Of a DNA stretch of 64,000 nt, positions 31,966-43,450 are shown piece after piece. Each line of letters starts with the position of its first letter. The stretch's first letter is position 1. The stretch spans positions 60,001 through 124,000 of the forward strand of contig JACEEZ010022981.1 in the NCBI GenBank assembly GCA_016584305.1, written 5' to 3'. This DNA comes from Chionoecetes opilio. Lineage: Eukaryota; Arthropoda; Malacostraca; Decapoda; Majidae. The notes under the pieces are model-generated. The model made no database searches, was not told the origin of the DNA, and worked only from the letters and a program-made list of their open reading frames with translations. The translations under genes and the position numbers were made by a program.

Positions 31966-33378
31966 AGGAGTTTTCTAATAAGCTCACGCTCAAGCCTGTT
32001 TCTCGCGCTCTCATATCCTCTGCCCTTTGAGCCTATCATTTACCGTAAATTCCCTGTACTTTTTCCGGACATATCAGAATTACCCTTCAATACAACAACT
32101 GAAACAGTTCTTAATAAAAAATGTAGTTTATCATTTTATTTGTCTGCAGTGGATGAAAATATTGGCAAAAGAATTGAATATTTGAAAACTCAATCTTTAA
32201 AAATCGTCTTTTCATGAAAACACGCAAGTTCAAGCAGAATGAGGCTTCAGGAAATATCTACTTGTAGGTAAGCATTCACTGAGTACCTGTTTTATGTGTA
32301 TATGTCTCTCTTACGACGAACATTTAACCAAGAAGTAATTTAAAGTGCTTGCAACTCAACGACAGTCCTGTATGCAAGACAGTAGAAATGTTTGTTTACT
32401 AAATAGCTCCGCCGCTACGTACCTCGACCTCAATCCCCTTCTCTCTGAATCAATCAATCAACCCTTAATTCCCTCTGAATACCCTATAGTCCTCTGGTTC
32501 ATCCTATGTCAACAGGTTTATCTGTTAGAGGCAGAAGACTAAATCAGTAAGTGCGAAACAGGGAGTCTTAATTTAAAGACAATGAGTTCGGTAGAGTGAG
32601 AATTTACGTTTAGAGAAACATATGGGTTGTTTTCTGGAGGAGAAACAAGGCAATAAGAGGAAATAAAATCGTAATTCGAAATCAGGATATGGGGGTAAAT
32701 AAGAAAGTGTTTTCGGAGGCAGCATAACTTGAAGCTCAGAACACAAAATAAGGAGACGAGTCTCCGGTATGTGGGAGCGGATGCCGCGAATATTCCAGTA
32801 GAGGACAGACAGTGTGAAGAGATCAGCGGTGATGATAGTTAGGATGACAGCCTCTGGGGTTGAGGGGTTAGGAGTATCAGGGATGTGAGCCGTGAGGTAT
32901 AAGGGATCGGTGGTGCTAAGTGTGTGATGACAACAGGAAAGTGAGCTATAGCAGATCCTGCCGGCGGGATGGTTTCTGTGGAGATGCTGAACGCCACACT
33001 GTGTTTTGGTTATATTTTCGTCGTAAGAGAGACATGTACACATAAAACAGGTACTCAGTGAATGCTTACCTACAAGTAGATATTTCCTGAAGCCTCATTC
33101 TGCTTGAACTTGCGTGTTTTCATGAAAAGACGATTTTTAAAGATTGAGTTTTCAAATATTCAATTCTTTTGCCAATATTTTCATCCACTGCAGACAAATA
33201 AAATGATAAACTACATTTTTTATTAGAAACTGTTTCAGTTGTTGTATTGAAGGGTAATTCTGATATGTCCCGAAAAAGTACAGGGAATTTACGGTAAATG
33301 ATAGATCATTCAGGCTCAAAGGGCAGAGGATATGAGATGCGCGAGAGACATCTGGCGGCTTAGCTTTGAAAACTCCCC
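31966..33378. mobile_element. DNA element with 300-bp inverted ends
   Basis: Long inverted repeats run from about 31,966-32,330 and back from 33,378-33,010. They include TATCATTTACCGTAAATTCC on the left and its inverse on the right, and the outer ends are GAGTTTTC and GAAAACTC. Copy A of family R gives the empty site. The centre (about 32,340-33,000) shows no convincing transposase; a minus frame there (32,573-33,043) is unrecognised. Superfamily unknown. Confidence 0.75.
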
Positions 33379-33487
33379 ATTAGGTAGAGGAAGAAAGGAA
33401 GAATAAAGGGTAAGAGGAAGGATGAGGAGGAAAAACAGGGCTATAGTAGTAGTAGCAGCAGTAATAGTAGTGGTGGTAGTGGTAGTG

Positions 33488-33526
<39 letters not shown>

Positions 33527-33798
33527 ATGAAGGAAGAGGAATTAGGTAGAGGAAGAAGGGAAGAATAAAGGGTAAGAGGAAGGATGAGGAGGAAAATACC
33601 TTGTCTGTCGCGGAGCCGTGTGGTGAGTCATGGTCAGATGCCGCCGTTCGCCACTCGGCCCATCACCCCATAACAAACTCATCACGAGCGCATGGCATTG
33701 TAATATGGCCTAATTTCATTTGTATACTTGCCCTGTTCAGTTCTTGAGTCAGAAAACATCATATGTACTCAATTTATGAGTATTTTTATGTATATTGC

Positions 33799-36061
33799 GG
33801 CTGTACATATTCATGGTTATGATAGTATTAAAATACCTTATTAATTGAGTTCCTTTTGTTGTCTTTGATGTAGTAGTGCTACATCATGGTTTAAGTGTTA
33901 CTTGACGAGCCAATGAATACTCTTGAGTCTATACCAACATCACCAACCTTTGCTTTGATTTATCTTATTACTCCATCCATAAACAAATTGCATAACCACG
34001 GTGACATTACCCATCCTTGTCTCATGATACCTGCATGGTACTGTCGTCTACCGATATTTTTGTCCCTACACAAATCGGGAAAACTCGCCGACAGTAATGG
34101 TTAGGTTGGTATCCGGTCATTTCGCCCACACTATGGAGTCTATAGGAGCTAGGAGGTTAGGTTATATTTGTTTAGTGTGACGAGAACCCCCAACCCTCCG
34201 CTAGGAGGTAGGTTAGATTTCTTTAGGTTAGGGTAGGTTAGATTTGGGTAGTTTAGGTTAGATTTGGTTTGGTTAGGTTAGGTTAGGTTAGATATGGTTA
34301 GGTTAGGATAGGTTAAATTTGGTTTGGTTAGGTTAGCATATCGGTGGGTCAAGCCCCCTGCTAGGGTAGGTTAATTTTGGTTAGGTTAGGTTTATTTTGG
34401 TTAGGCAATTTTCGTCATTTCGCCCACAAGACATTTCGTCCACATGTACGTCAATTCGCCCACATATAAGAGTCAATTCGCCCACACGATCCATGTCACG
34501 GAGTCATGTAACTATATCTTCCTCTGGCAGAAATGGAATGAACCACTTGGGCGAAATGACGGTAAATTTCTAGTGTTTGCCCCTACTCTCCCACTTCCCC
34601 CAAACAAGTTTGGGGACCTGTGGGAGTGCGGGGTTTTCGGGTGGGGAACAAATTATGCGTCGGAAACACGTAATTAAAGAGTTGTGTAAGGGGGGTAAAA
34701 TTTCCTAGATCTAGGGTAATTTCCTTATATCTAGAGAAAACTGCCTAACCACAATAAGCCTAACCTAACCAAAATTAACCTACCCTAGCAGGGGGCTTGA
34801 CCCACCGATAACCTAACCTAACCAAATCTAACCTAAGCTAACCTAACCTAACCAAATATAACCTATTAGATTTGGTTAGGTTAGGTTAGATTAGGTTTGG
34901 TTAGGTTAGGATAGGTTAGATTTGGTTAGGTTAGGTTATCGGTGGGTCAAGCCCCCTGCTAGTGTAGGTTAATTTTGGTTAGGTTAGGTTTATTTTGGTT
35001 AGGCAATTTTCTCTAGATATAAGGAAATTACCCTAGATCTAGGGAATTTTACCCCCCTACACAACTCTTTAATTACGTGTTTCCGACGAATAATTTGTTC
35101 CCCACCCGAAAACACCGCATTCCCACAGGTCCCCAAACTTGTTTGGGGGAAGTGGGAGAGTATGGGCAAACACTAGAATTTTACCGTCATTTCGCCCAAG
35201 GTTACTGGTGGTTCATTCCATTTCTGCCAGAGGAAGATATAGTTACATGACTCCGTGACGTGGATCGTGTGGGCGAATTGAGTTTAGAGTGGGCGAATTA
35301 AACTATATGTGGCGAATTGACTTACATGTGGACGAAATGTCTTGTGGGCAAAAATGACGAAATTGCCTAACCAAAAAAAACCTAACCTAACAAAATTAAC
35401 CTACCCTAGCAGGGGCTTGACCCACCGAAAACCCTAACCTAACCAAATCTAACCTAAGCTAACCTAACCAAATTTAACCTATCCTAACCTAACCAAAATC
35501 TAATCTAACCAAACCCTAACCTAACCAAATCTAACCTAAAACTACCCAAATCTAACCTACCCAAACCCTAACTAAAGAATCTAACCTAACCTCCTAGCGG
35601 GGGGTTGGGGGTTCTCGACACACTAAACAAATATAACCTAACCCCTAGCTCCTATAGACTCCATAGTGTGGGCGAAATGACTCCATAGTGTGAGCGAAAT
35701 GACCCGTGGGCGAAATGACTATGGTATGGCGAAATGCTAGGTATGGCGAATGACCGATACAACTAAACCCTTACTGTCGGCGAGCTTTCCCCATTTGTGT
35801 AGGGACAAAAAAATCGGTAGACGAAAAGTACCATGCAGGTATCATGAGGCAAGGATGGGGAATGTCACCGTGGTTATGCAAACTTGTTTATGGATGGAGT
35901 ATAAAATAAATCAAAGCAAAGGTTGGTGATGTTGGATAGACTCAAGAGTATTCATTGGCTCTCAAGTAAAAACTTAAACCTGATGTAGCACTACTACATA
36001 AGACAACAAAAGGAATCAATTAATAGGTTTTTAATACTATCATAACATGATATGTACAGCC
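33799..36061. repeat. 2.26 kb palindrome with TTAGG-like arms
   Basis: The left arm (33,799-34,867) and right arm (34,868-36,061) are inverse complements, from GGCTGTACATA at the left edge to TATGTACAGCC at the right. Each arm carries GGTTA/CCTAA-type runs and repeated CATTTCGCCCACA / TGTGGGCGAAATG words, plus a unique outer segment with CACCAACCTTTGCTTTGATT. The right arm is less clean. A partial single copy lies at 57,149-57,500, so this is a mobile family. Confidence 0.85.
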
Positions 36062-36116
36062 TACAGAGAATTCGACGATGAAAAAATTTGATTTGTTTTG
36101 GGCGAAATTATATTCC

Positions 36117-36398
36117 GTGCTATATTTCCGTGCTCGCTGACAACACTAGAGAAGACCTGAGGTGATGGTTGATGTGCGAAGGCTTCTAGACCAGGAAAAC
36201 AGCACAGCAGAGTCTCATTAAGATAAGAAAGTGGTAAGGGGACACCAATTTACGTACCTACCAGTTTTGCTTAAACCTTTTGACCGAGGCTCTGTTATGA
36301 CTCTGTTTTCTTGGTTTAGAAGCCTCTGCACATCAGCCATTACCCAGGTCTTCTCATAGTGTTGTCAGCGAGAACAGAGCACAGTAATATAGCACTGG
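36117..36398. mobile_element. Foldback MITE, about 280 bp
   Basis: Left TGCTATATTTCCGTGCTC and GCTGACAACACTAGAGAAGA pair with the right end, TCTTCTCATAGTGTTGTCAG and GAGCACAGTAATATAGCA. Arms of about 90 bp, imperfect. No coding sequence. Confidence 0.75.
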
Positions 36399-36608
36399 AA
36401 TTCAAAATTTTGCGCAAAATAACTCGAAATTCTTCCATCGCCGTAGTTTTCCCTTCGTAGGTCCACCCGCGGCGACCCCGCCTTATCCCCCCAATGCACC
36501 GATGTAAAAAAACCGTGACGTAGTTAGGGCTGGGGCCCATTCCAGCACAAGCCCGGGAATTTTTGCTACGTGTCCCGTCCCTGTCTCCCGCGGCCAGCAC
36601 CTGCCTGC
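36399..36608. other. Spacer, no gene seen
   Basis: Moderately GC-rich, with no recognisable element. Confidence 0.4.
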
Positions 36609-37367
36609 AGTAAGTGACAATGAAAAGCCCAAATCACTGTTAGATTTAGTGAGAATTCTTGGTCCATATGAAGAGGCATTTCTTGAGTTCTACAGACTGG
36701 CCAAAATTTCTGTAGTATTACCTGTGTCATGAGCTTCAGCATAGAGAAGCTTCTCTACTCTGAAATTAATCAAACTACACTGAGAAATACAATGGGCAAT
36801 GAGATTTAGGTAATCTTGCTGTGTTGTCAATTGAAAGCAGGCGAGTTAAAAGCCTTGATTTAGAAGAATTTGTTGATAAGTTTGCTGAGAACGACAAGAA
36901 CAGAAGAATTCTGCTTAAGTGAGGTATTCTCACTTTCTCAGTGGAATTTTTTATTTTATTTGCCTGCTGCTTTAAACTTCTGCATTTTTCTTTATTTTCA
37001 GTATCATTTATGTTATTTCTATTTTGTATAAGTGATAATAATATATGTATTTCATTTTTGCCATGACTGCTTTATTTCGTTCTCCATCAGCAACTGGATG
37101 ATACCCTACAGTACTCAACACACACTCCTAGAATAAATATAATACTTTCCATAGTCCCATACGACATCAGATATACTCTTGATATTGGTCAGAATGCAAA
37201 ATATGCAAGGGGGGGATCTTGGCACTGTAAGTGAAAGTAAGTCCCCAGTCCCCACCAAACTCCCCAGCTGTATGGCTTGTCCGGCTCATCTAGTGCCACA
37301 CCCATATGTCAGCTGTGCCCTCCCAGGTGCCCACCCAATCATAACATGTACCTAGCTACCGCCACTG
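36609..37367 (+). pseudogene. hAT transposase C-terminus, broken second copy
   Basis: Matches the 3' third of the hAT at 21,692-23,686 in opposite orientation, including its 3' untranslated region and right TIR (TAGCTACCGCCACTG). The plus frame starts SDNEKPKSLLDLVRILGPYE and reaches LPVS, but then hits TGA and soon TAG inside the dimerisation domain, so it is dead. The left boundary at 36,609 is abrupt, in mid-gene. Confidence 0.9.
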
Positions 37368-37535
37368 CAACATCTATAAGGAATGTTAGCATCACTACAG
37401 CTTTATGTGCCACTGAAGAAGGAATCATAAAAAACTATTCATGCCTTTTCAGTGCACATACAGGCTGTGTGGGGAAACTTTAATTGGCGCCGGGCAACAT
37501 TAGTGCAGTGGTATATAGTGTTGTGGACGGTAGCA
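37368..37535. repeat. Fragment of TA-flanked MITE family
   Basis: ATGTTAGCATCACTACAG, TTTATGTGCCACTGAAGA and AACATTAGTGCAGTGG match parts of the MITE at 56,029-56,238. Confidence 0.6.
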
Positions 37536-37539
37536 AGAA

Positions 37540-38567
37540 GGTAATGAGATCAAAAACAACTGTTTTTGGATATAACCCCCTTCTAACCCCCAGCCTCCCC
37601 CCCCCCCCCCCAGGCCCCTTCTAATCCCTCCAAACCCCCCCCCCCGGCCCCTTCCCCACCCTGTAGTCCAGCCCGTCCCTCACGCCCGGGTCCGCCCCTA
37701 CACCAGCGCCGCCTTGGGGCTCTGCACCGCCACGGGAGACTTGCGGCGATCACACCCGCCACCCCGCCGCCTCCAAGCTGACACCCGGAAGAACACTTTT
37801 ACTGGCACACACAAACAAACGTGTTTTATGTAGTTGTATTTTTCAGGGCCTGAGCTACCTGGATGGCGCCGTCTCCATACTACATTTTTTATTTTGTTTG
37901 CCCTTTTTTTGACCAAACCATCACCCCCGGGGCGGGGGTTGCCGGGGTTTAAAATAAATAAAGCCGTAAAAAATCCTGCCTAACCTCCCTCCCCCTTCCT
38001 TTCTTATTTTCCCCCGATTCGTCTTCTTTTGACCTTGCGCTTATAGCGTATTTTCGCGACCGCTCTGGCCCGGGCTGGACTGGGGTAGTCCCGGGCGGTC
38101 CAATGTTTTTTGCGAGGCAGTCTGAACGGTTCAGCCCCTCCAGTCCGGGCCGCCCCCAACCAGGACCACCTGGCCAGTGTGGGGGGGAACTGGCGCATGC
38201 GCATACAGTCGCGGGGAAGGCGACCAGGAGTTCTCGTGTGTGATAAGACATGAAACACCATGATGGCCGACCTAAGACTAAAGTATCCAGGCGGGGGTTA
38301 GTTGTAAAAGTCTTCAGACAGGTTAAAAGGGGCGGCACAAAAAGGATATTGAAAAGGGATGGCCCCTGCCGCCCCACATTTTCCAGTTCAGTCCCCGCCC
38401 ACCGATCCCCCCCCAATAGGAACACGAATGGGAGGGGGGCCCAGTTCGATGTATTTTCGCGACCACAGCCACTCAAACCGGCCCGGATGGATGAACCGGG
38501 CGGTGAACGTCACAAAAAAATGCGTATTATATCGCTTATAGGTCTTCAAACTTGGTTTTTTCGTTAA
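37540..38567. other. Poorly resolved GC-rich sequence
   Basis: Long C runs near 37,590-37,650 and stretched homopolymers. TATTTTCGCGACC near 38,048 recurs near 38,453, and the surroundings are partly inverse. I recognise no gene; the frame at 37,949-38,476 looks compositional. Confidence 0.4.
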
Positions 38568-38949
38568 CAGGTTGCAACTCTTCCCTTGTTATTCACTGGG
38601 GATACTAAAAATTTTCATTGTTTTGGTCGTGTGAGTGAGGGCTTTCAGGGGGGTTTGGGTGCCGTATTATAGTCAACTCTTCTCCCTGTCCCCCCCGTAC
38701 CTCCAGCAACACAGTACCAAAACACGTCGGGTTTAAATCATTTATAAAAGAGTATTTTTTGGAAAAAAATAAAGGACGGGGGGGGGGCCCAAGGTAAGGT
38801 GCTACTTTTTTTCAGGGCCCCCTTTACTATTTTAGCAACAGCGGAAGGGGATAGAAAAGATTACATCCCCTCCCGAGTTTACACTAGCGAGTTTCGCGAT
38901 CGTCGAGTTTCGCCTGGTCCAAAATTCTTACCACCCGATTTCCGCATTT

Positions 38950-39300
38950 ACCCGAGTTTCGCTTTTTTTTTTTTTTTTTTTTTTGGGGGTGTGTCGGTGT
39001 GCCTACAGCCCCCGTTAGGAGTCCCTTCGGAGGGGGATGGTGGGCCCCTGGAGGTTAATTTGAGGGCGGGGATGGTTGGCCCTTCCCCCGTGGTGGCGAG
39101 GACAAAATTTTCTATAGTGAGCTTTGATTAAGGTCATCCCGCCCCTTGTCCTTGATGAAACTCGCAATAGAAGTTAGAGTAATGGGCAGCGGGGGGTTCT
39201 TGGGCCATAACAGGCAGAGAAAGATTTTAAGGGGGATTTTAACCCCCTCATCAAGGATCAAAATCGGATCACGGGGAACGCCACTCGGAAACTTCTTCTT
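38950..39300 (-). mobile_element. SINE copy, same family as 159-517
   Basis: Shares GATGGTTGGCCC, CGTGGTGGCG, CTCGCAAT.GAAGTTAGAGT and the poly-T edge with the first SINE. The tRNA head is degraded. Confidence 0.7.
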
Positions 39301-39365
39301 TTTCTTTGGACTTTTCTGCTTAGTATCACTTTGTAGGTCGTCTGTAAACCCGTGTCGAGCTGACA
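39290..39365 (-). other. Shared coding-like module, copy
   Basis: The minus strand reads TDDLQSDTKQK, matching TDDLQSDNKQK at 55,601-55,822. Flanking sequence is unrelated or too noisy to align. Confidence 0.5.
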
Positions 39366-39837
39366 ATATCTTGACGCAAAACCACCTCTGAAGCCCCCCT
39401 AAGGACGTACGGGACACTTTCCTTTTCCGCTTAGTATAGTATTATAATAGGTTGTATAAGCTTGATTTTTTGGTTTGTTTTTTTCCATTTTGTTTGTTTT
39501 TCTCTACAGGAGCAGCGGTGTCGAAAGTAAGTAACACTCAAAAAAGTAGCCCCTTACCTTACACCCCCCCCGTCCTTACATTTACCAAAAAATACTCCTT
39601 TAAAAGTGATTAACCATGACGGGTGGTACTGTGGTTTTTGGGAGGTATGGAGGGGGGACAGGAGAGAAGAGAGGAAGTTTTGTGCTGTTATTCCCCGTTT
39701 TTTTAAACACGTAAACACACCATCAGCGGACAAGATAGTGCAAGCTCACTCACTCAGAAAAAACGCACCCCGCGGGTGACTCCCAGCTAAGCTCAATCTC
39801 AAGTCCTCTCCCCCCCTCTTCTCTACGTGGGTTTTTG

Positions 39838-39945
39838 GCCGAAGCCACCACCCCAGGAGGCTGGGCAAAAAAACCCGGGGTAACCCCCCAGTACCCATTC
39901 ATGCGGTTGGACAGGGGTTTGGGGCCCATTTTCGGGGATTTTTTT
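39838..39945 (-). mobile_element. tRNA-Val-type SINE fragment
   Basis: AAGCCACCACCCCAGGAGG and AGTACCCATTCATGCGGTTG match the inverse of the SINE body at 50,082-50,378. Homopolymer-distorted. Confidence 0.6.
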
Positions 39946-40049
39946 GGGGGAAAAAAAGGGGTTTTATAAGCTGTAAAATATGATAGGTACACGCCCTCAA
40001 TTTAAACCCTTCGGGCCTACCACCCCCAAACCGGAGGTCACTCCCTAAC

Positions 40050-40331
40050 GGCGCGACACAACACACACACACACACCCCCAAAAAAACACACACACCACA
40101 CCACCACAACACAAACACACCCACCACACACACACCACACACACACCAAAACCACACACCACCCCAAAAACCACCACCACACCACCAACAACAAAAAACA
40201 CACACACCCACACACCACAAAACACACAACAAACACACACACACACACCACCACCACAAAAAACCCACAACACACACAAAACACACACACACACACACAC
40301 CCCACAAAAAACACCCCAACACACACACCCA

Positions 40332-40374
<43 letters not shown>

Positions 40375-40560
40375 CACAACAAAACACCCACACAACACCA
40401 AAACACACACACCAACACACACCACACACACACACACACAACACACACAAACCAAAAAACACACCCAACACACACACACACACACAACACAAACAAAAAA
40501 AACACACACCACACACCACACACACACACCCCCAACACACACACCACACACACACACAAA
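40050..40560. repeat. CA-rich satellite
   Basis: About 510 bases of CA/CCA/CAAA repeats. Cys/Val readings on the minus strand are artefacts. Confidence 0.95.
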
Positions 40561-40727
40561 AAAAAAAAAAAAAATACTAAATAAGTTTTTTACCGGTTTT
40601 ATCCCCGGGGGGATCCGCGTTTTTGCGTATTGCCCCCCCGGGGGAAACAAGCGGGAAAAAACGGGAGGGTGGTAGTTTAACACCACACCCCGGGGAAAAA
40701 AAAAAAAAAAGAAAAACAAAAAAAAAC

Positions 40728-40759
<32 letters not shown>

Positions 40760-40850
40760 GCTGAAAAAGACGAGTGCTGAAGGATACTAACAAATACGGG
40801 TTTTTCCCTAACCGGAGTATTATCCGTGGCTTTACCTGCACAAGGATAGA
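40561..40850. other. A-rich, poorly resolved spacer
   Basis: Contains A runs at 40,561-40,574 and 40,698-40,759 and no gene. Confidence 0.5.
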
Positions 40851-41030
40851 GTCAATGCAGTGTATTACGGGGATAGGGATAAACTTGCCCCATGAGAAAG
40901 GAGACGGGACCCCACCAGTGTAGTAGGCCCCCTATAGCACAACTAGGTAAACCACAAAAAACCCACACCCCACACCACACACACACACACACACACACAC
41001 ACCCCAACACACACAACCCCAACACCACCA
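40850..41030 (+). mobile_element. tRNA-Val-type SINE, 3' end with CA tail
   Basis: GGAGACGGGACCCCACCAGT and AACTAGGTAAACCAC followed by (CA)n correspond to the last part of the SINE at 50,082-50,378, including its CA tail. Confidence 0.7.
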
Positions 41031-41989
41031 CCACACACCTTTCCTTGGAGTAAAAAAGGGCGTGAGAAAAAAGCCACAGTGCAATCCCTGGCCCAAAAGA
41101 ACATCTTGCGTAGTGTGAAGGGGAGGCCCTGGCCAGGCTTCCCCCCCCCCCCGGGCCCACCCGCGCGGGGTGCCCAGGGGGGAGAGTGTAGAAGTCCCCA
41201 AGAGGAAGGGAAAAAAAAGAGCGCCTTTACCTGTCTTCAGGCGCTTTTGAACCCCCCCGCTAAGGCCCCCCGACTCAAAACCTAGTACAGTCGATATTTC
41301 AGGCGTTTTGCCCGCCTTAAGGCCCCATCACGTACGTTTTGGTCGAAAGATCTACCCGACAGACCGATCCGGGGTTTCCTACCACCCACAAAACGATCCG
41401 CCCGCACCTCAAGATATTTTGTTGGTGAAAAGAAAGGGGGGGGCGGTTTCAGATGGCTCTTTGCAACGAGAAATACTTTTGATGGGTGCTGTTTACCACA
41501 GCTAGGAGCGTAAACATCGCCCGCATCGCACCAGATATCTGGGGGGACAGTTTTTTTTTTTTTAATTTCTTTCCGGAAAACACAAAATATAATTCCATTT
41601 TATTATTTTTTTTTACTGTTTCCACATTAGCCCCCCGTCGTCACTCACGTAGAGTTTATCTACCAAACTTCATAAGTTGCATTTATATTTATTTATCATT
41701 TACTCTTTGCTTTTTTTTTCCACAAACCTCATATTTCTTTAAAATTGGATAATTATGTCCAAAAGTGCTTGTTTCAAAAAAACAATTCATTTGGAAACCT
41801 CTCGCAACGCTGTCAGTGGCGAAACTGACGGTTGGCCTCCGACAGCACACGCACGATGCGTCTGGTCTGAACCGGATGATCTTTCGGATTAAAAAAAAAA
41901 ACACTGCTTGGTCGCATCCGACAGCTGCAGTGGGTCGGACAGACCAAAACACCCACTCACGAAAAAATTTGGGTTTGGGATCCAACCAG
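41031..41989. other. Poorly resolved spacer
   Basis: No gene recognised; long homopolymers (T near 41,550, C near 41,143). Confidence 0.4.
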
Positions 41990-43450
41990 ATCGTCCATGG
42001 TCGTACGACCAGACGCCCCGTGGAGGGGGGCCCTTTACAGTGGCCACCGAGTGTAAGGCCGGGTGGATCGCCCGTGACGTCACACCATAAGGAACCCCCG
42101 CTCCGCTCCTGTACAATTTTACCTCCCTAAATAATGTTTATCAGTATAAAAGATATACTGTTATTTTTGGGAAAGTTTGTTCAAAATTTTATCAAATAAA
42201 AAACCCGTAAAACACACAAAGAAAGTGCCATTATGAGACTTTAAAGAAAATGCTTTAATTTTAAACTCTTCGCCTTTAATATTTTTGCTCGCAAAATTTT
42301 TCATGGAGAAGTCAATAAAAGCGGAGTTAATTAGCTTTCCTTGATATATTTTTTAGTGATAAAGGGAATTTAGCGGATGCATAAATTGCGTTAACAAAAT
42401 ATAAAAAATCAGAAATGGGGAAATTTTCCAAAACAATATATGTTTTCAGTATAAAATATATTTTTATTTTGGAAATGTTTGTCTATAATATTATCAAATA
42501 AAAAACCGTAAAACACACTAAAGAAATGCCATTATGAGACTTTCAAAAAATATGCAAAACCCTTAACTTTTCGCCATTAATTTTTTGTGAAAAAAATTTT
42601 TACATGGAGAATATAATAAAAGGGGAAATTTTAATTAGTTTTCCATGATTTTTTTTTTTTTTTGAAAAAAACAATTAAAACCCATGCAAAATTTAGCTTT
42701 AACTAAATAAATAACATCATGAAATCGGGTAATTTACCGATTTCATGAGTTATTTATTTATTTAAGCTAATTATGCATAGTTCTAATTCATTTATCAAAA
42801 AAGGAAAATATCAAGGGAAAAGCAAATTAAATTTCCCGCTTCTTTTGTATTTCCATGTAAAAAGTTTTTGCACAAAATATTAAATAGCAAAAAATTTTAA
42901 GTACATGCAATTTTTGAAAGTCTCAAAAAGGGTTTCTTAGGTATTTTACGGTTTTTTTTTTGTAAATTATAGAACAAACATTTCCAGTAACAGATATTTT
43001 TTATACGATAAACATAATTTAGGTGGAAAAATTACCCGATTTCATGTTTTTTTTATTTAGTTAACGTAATTTTGCATGCCGTTTAAATTCATTTATCATA
43101 AACAAAATATATCAATGGAAAGCAAATTTAAATCCGCTTTTTCGATATTTCAGAAAAAATGTTGCGAGAAAAAATATTAAATGGCAAAGAGTTTAAGTTA
43201 AGCATATTTTTTGAAAGTTCAAATGGCACTTTTTTTGGTTGTTTTAGGGGTTTTTTTTGTAATTTTATAGAACAAAAATTTCCGAAGTAACAGATATCTT
43301 TTTTAAATGATAAACATTAATTAGGTAGGTAAACTGTAGGGGAGCGGACGGGGGGTTTATCCCTTATGGTGTGACGTACGGGCGACCCCACCGGGGCCTT
43401 GTCTCTCGGTGGTCTCGTTTACACCCCAAAAGCATGGCGTGGGCGGGTCC
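41990..43450. repeat. 1.4 kb palindromic foldback-family element
   Basis: Outer arms: CGTGACGTCACACCATAAGG on the left near 42,073 matches the inverse of CCTTATGGTGTGACGT near 43,363. Inner arms contain the foldback-family block (TATAAAAGATATACTGTTAT, CATTATGAGACTTT, GCATAAATT), twice in each direction. The same block is found at 15,540-15,730, 18,800-19,020 and 59,338-59,990. The interior is noisy. Confidence 0.75.

Larger units (their letters stand above)
31262..33798 (+). repeat. Family R, copy C, split by an insertion
   Basis: The 5' part (31,262-31,965) and 3' part (33,380-33,798) match copy A at 25,629-26,717. An inverted-repeat element lies between them at a point that is uninterrupted in copy A (GAAGGAGGAGGAATTAGGTA at 26,444). 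After the insert, the AGT tract with its flanks is present twice. Confidence 0.85.
38568..39700. repeat. Inverted-repeat element around a SINE
   Basis: The segment 38,672-38,810 (CTTCTCCCTGTCCCCCCCGT ... AAGGTAAGGTGCTAC) is the inverse of 39,535-39,680. A SINE and the QKRSQEEEE-type module lie between the arms. The sequence is noisy, so the boundaries are approximate. Confidence 0.6.

Noticed and set aside
33799..36061. CRISPR-like array of GTGGGCGAAATGAC words
   Set aside because: Spacing is irregular and the words occur in mirrored arms of a palindrome in a eukaryotic context.
39899..40719. Cys/Val-rich minus-strand frames up to 224 residues
   Set aside because: Translation of the CA-rich satellite in three overlapping frames.
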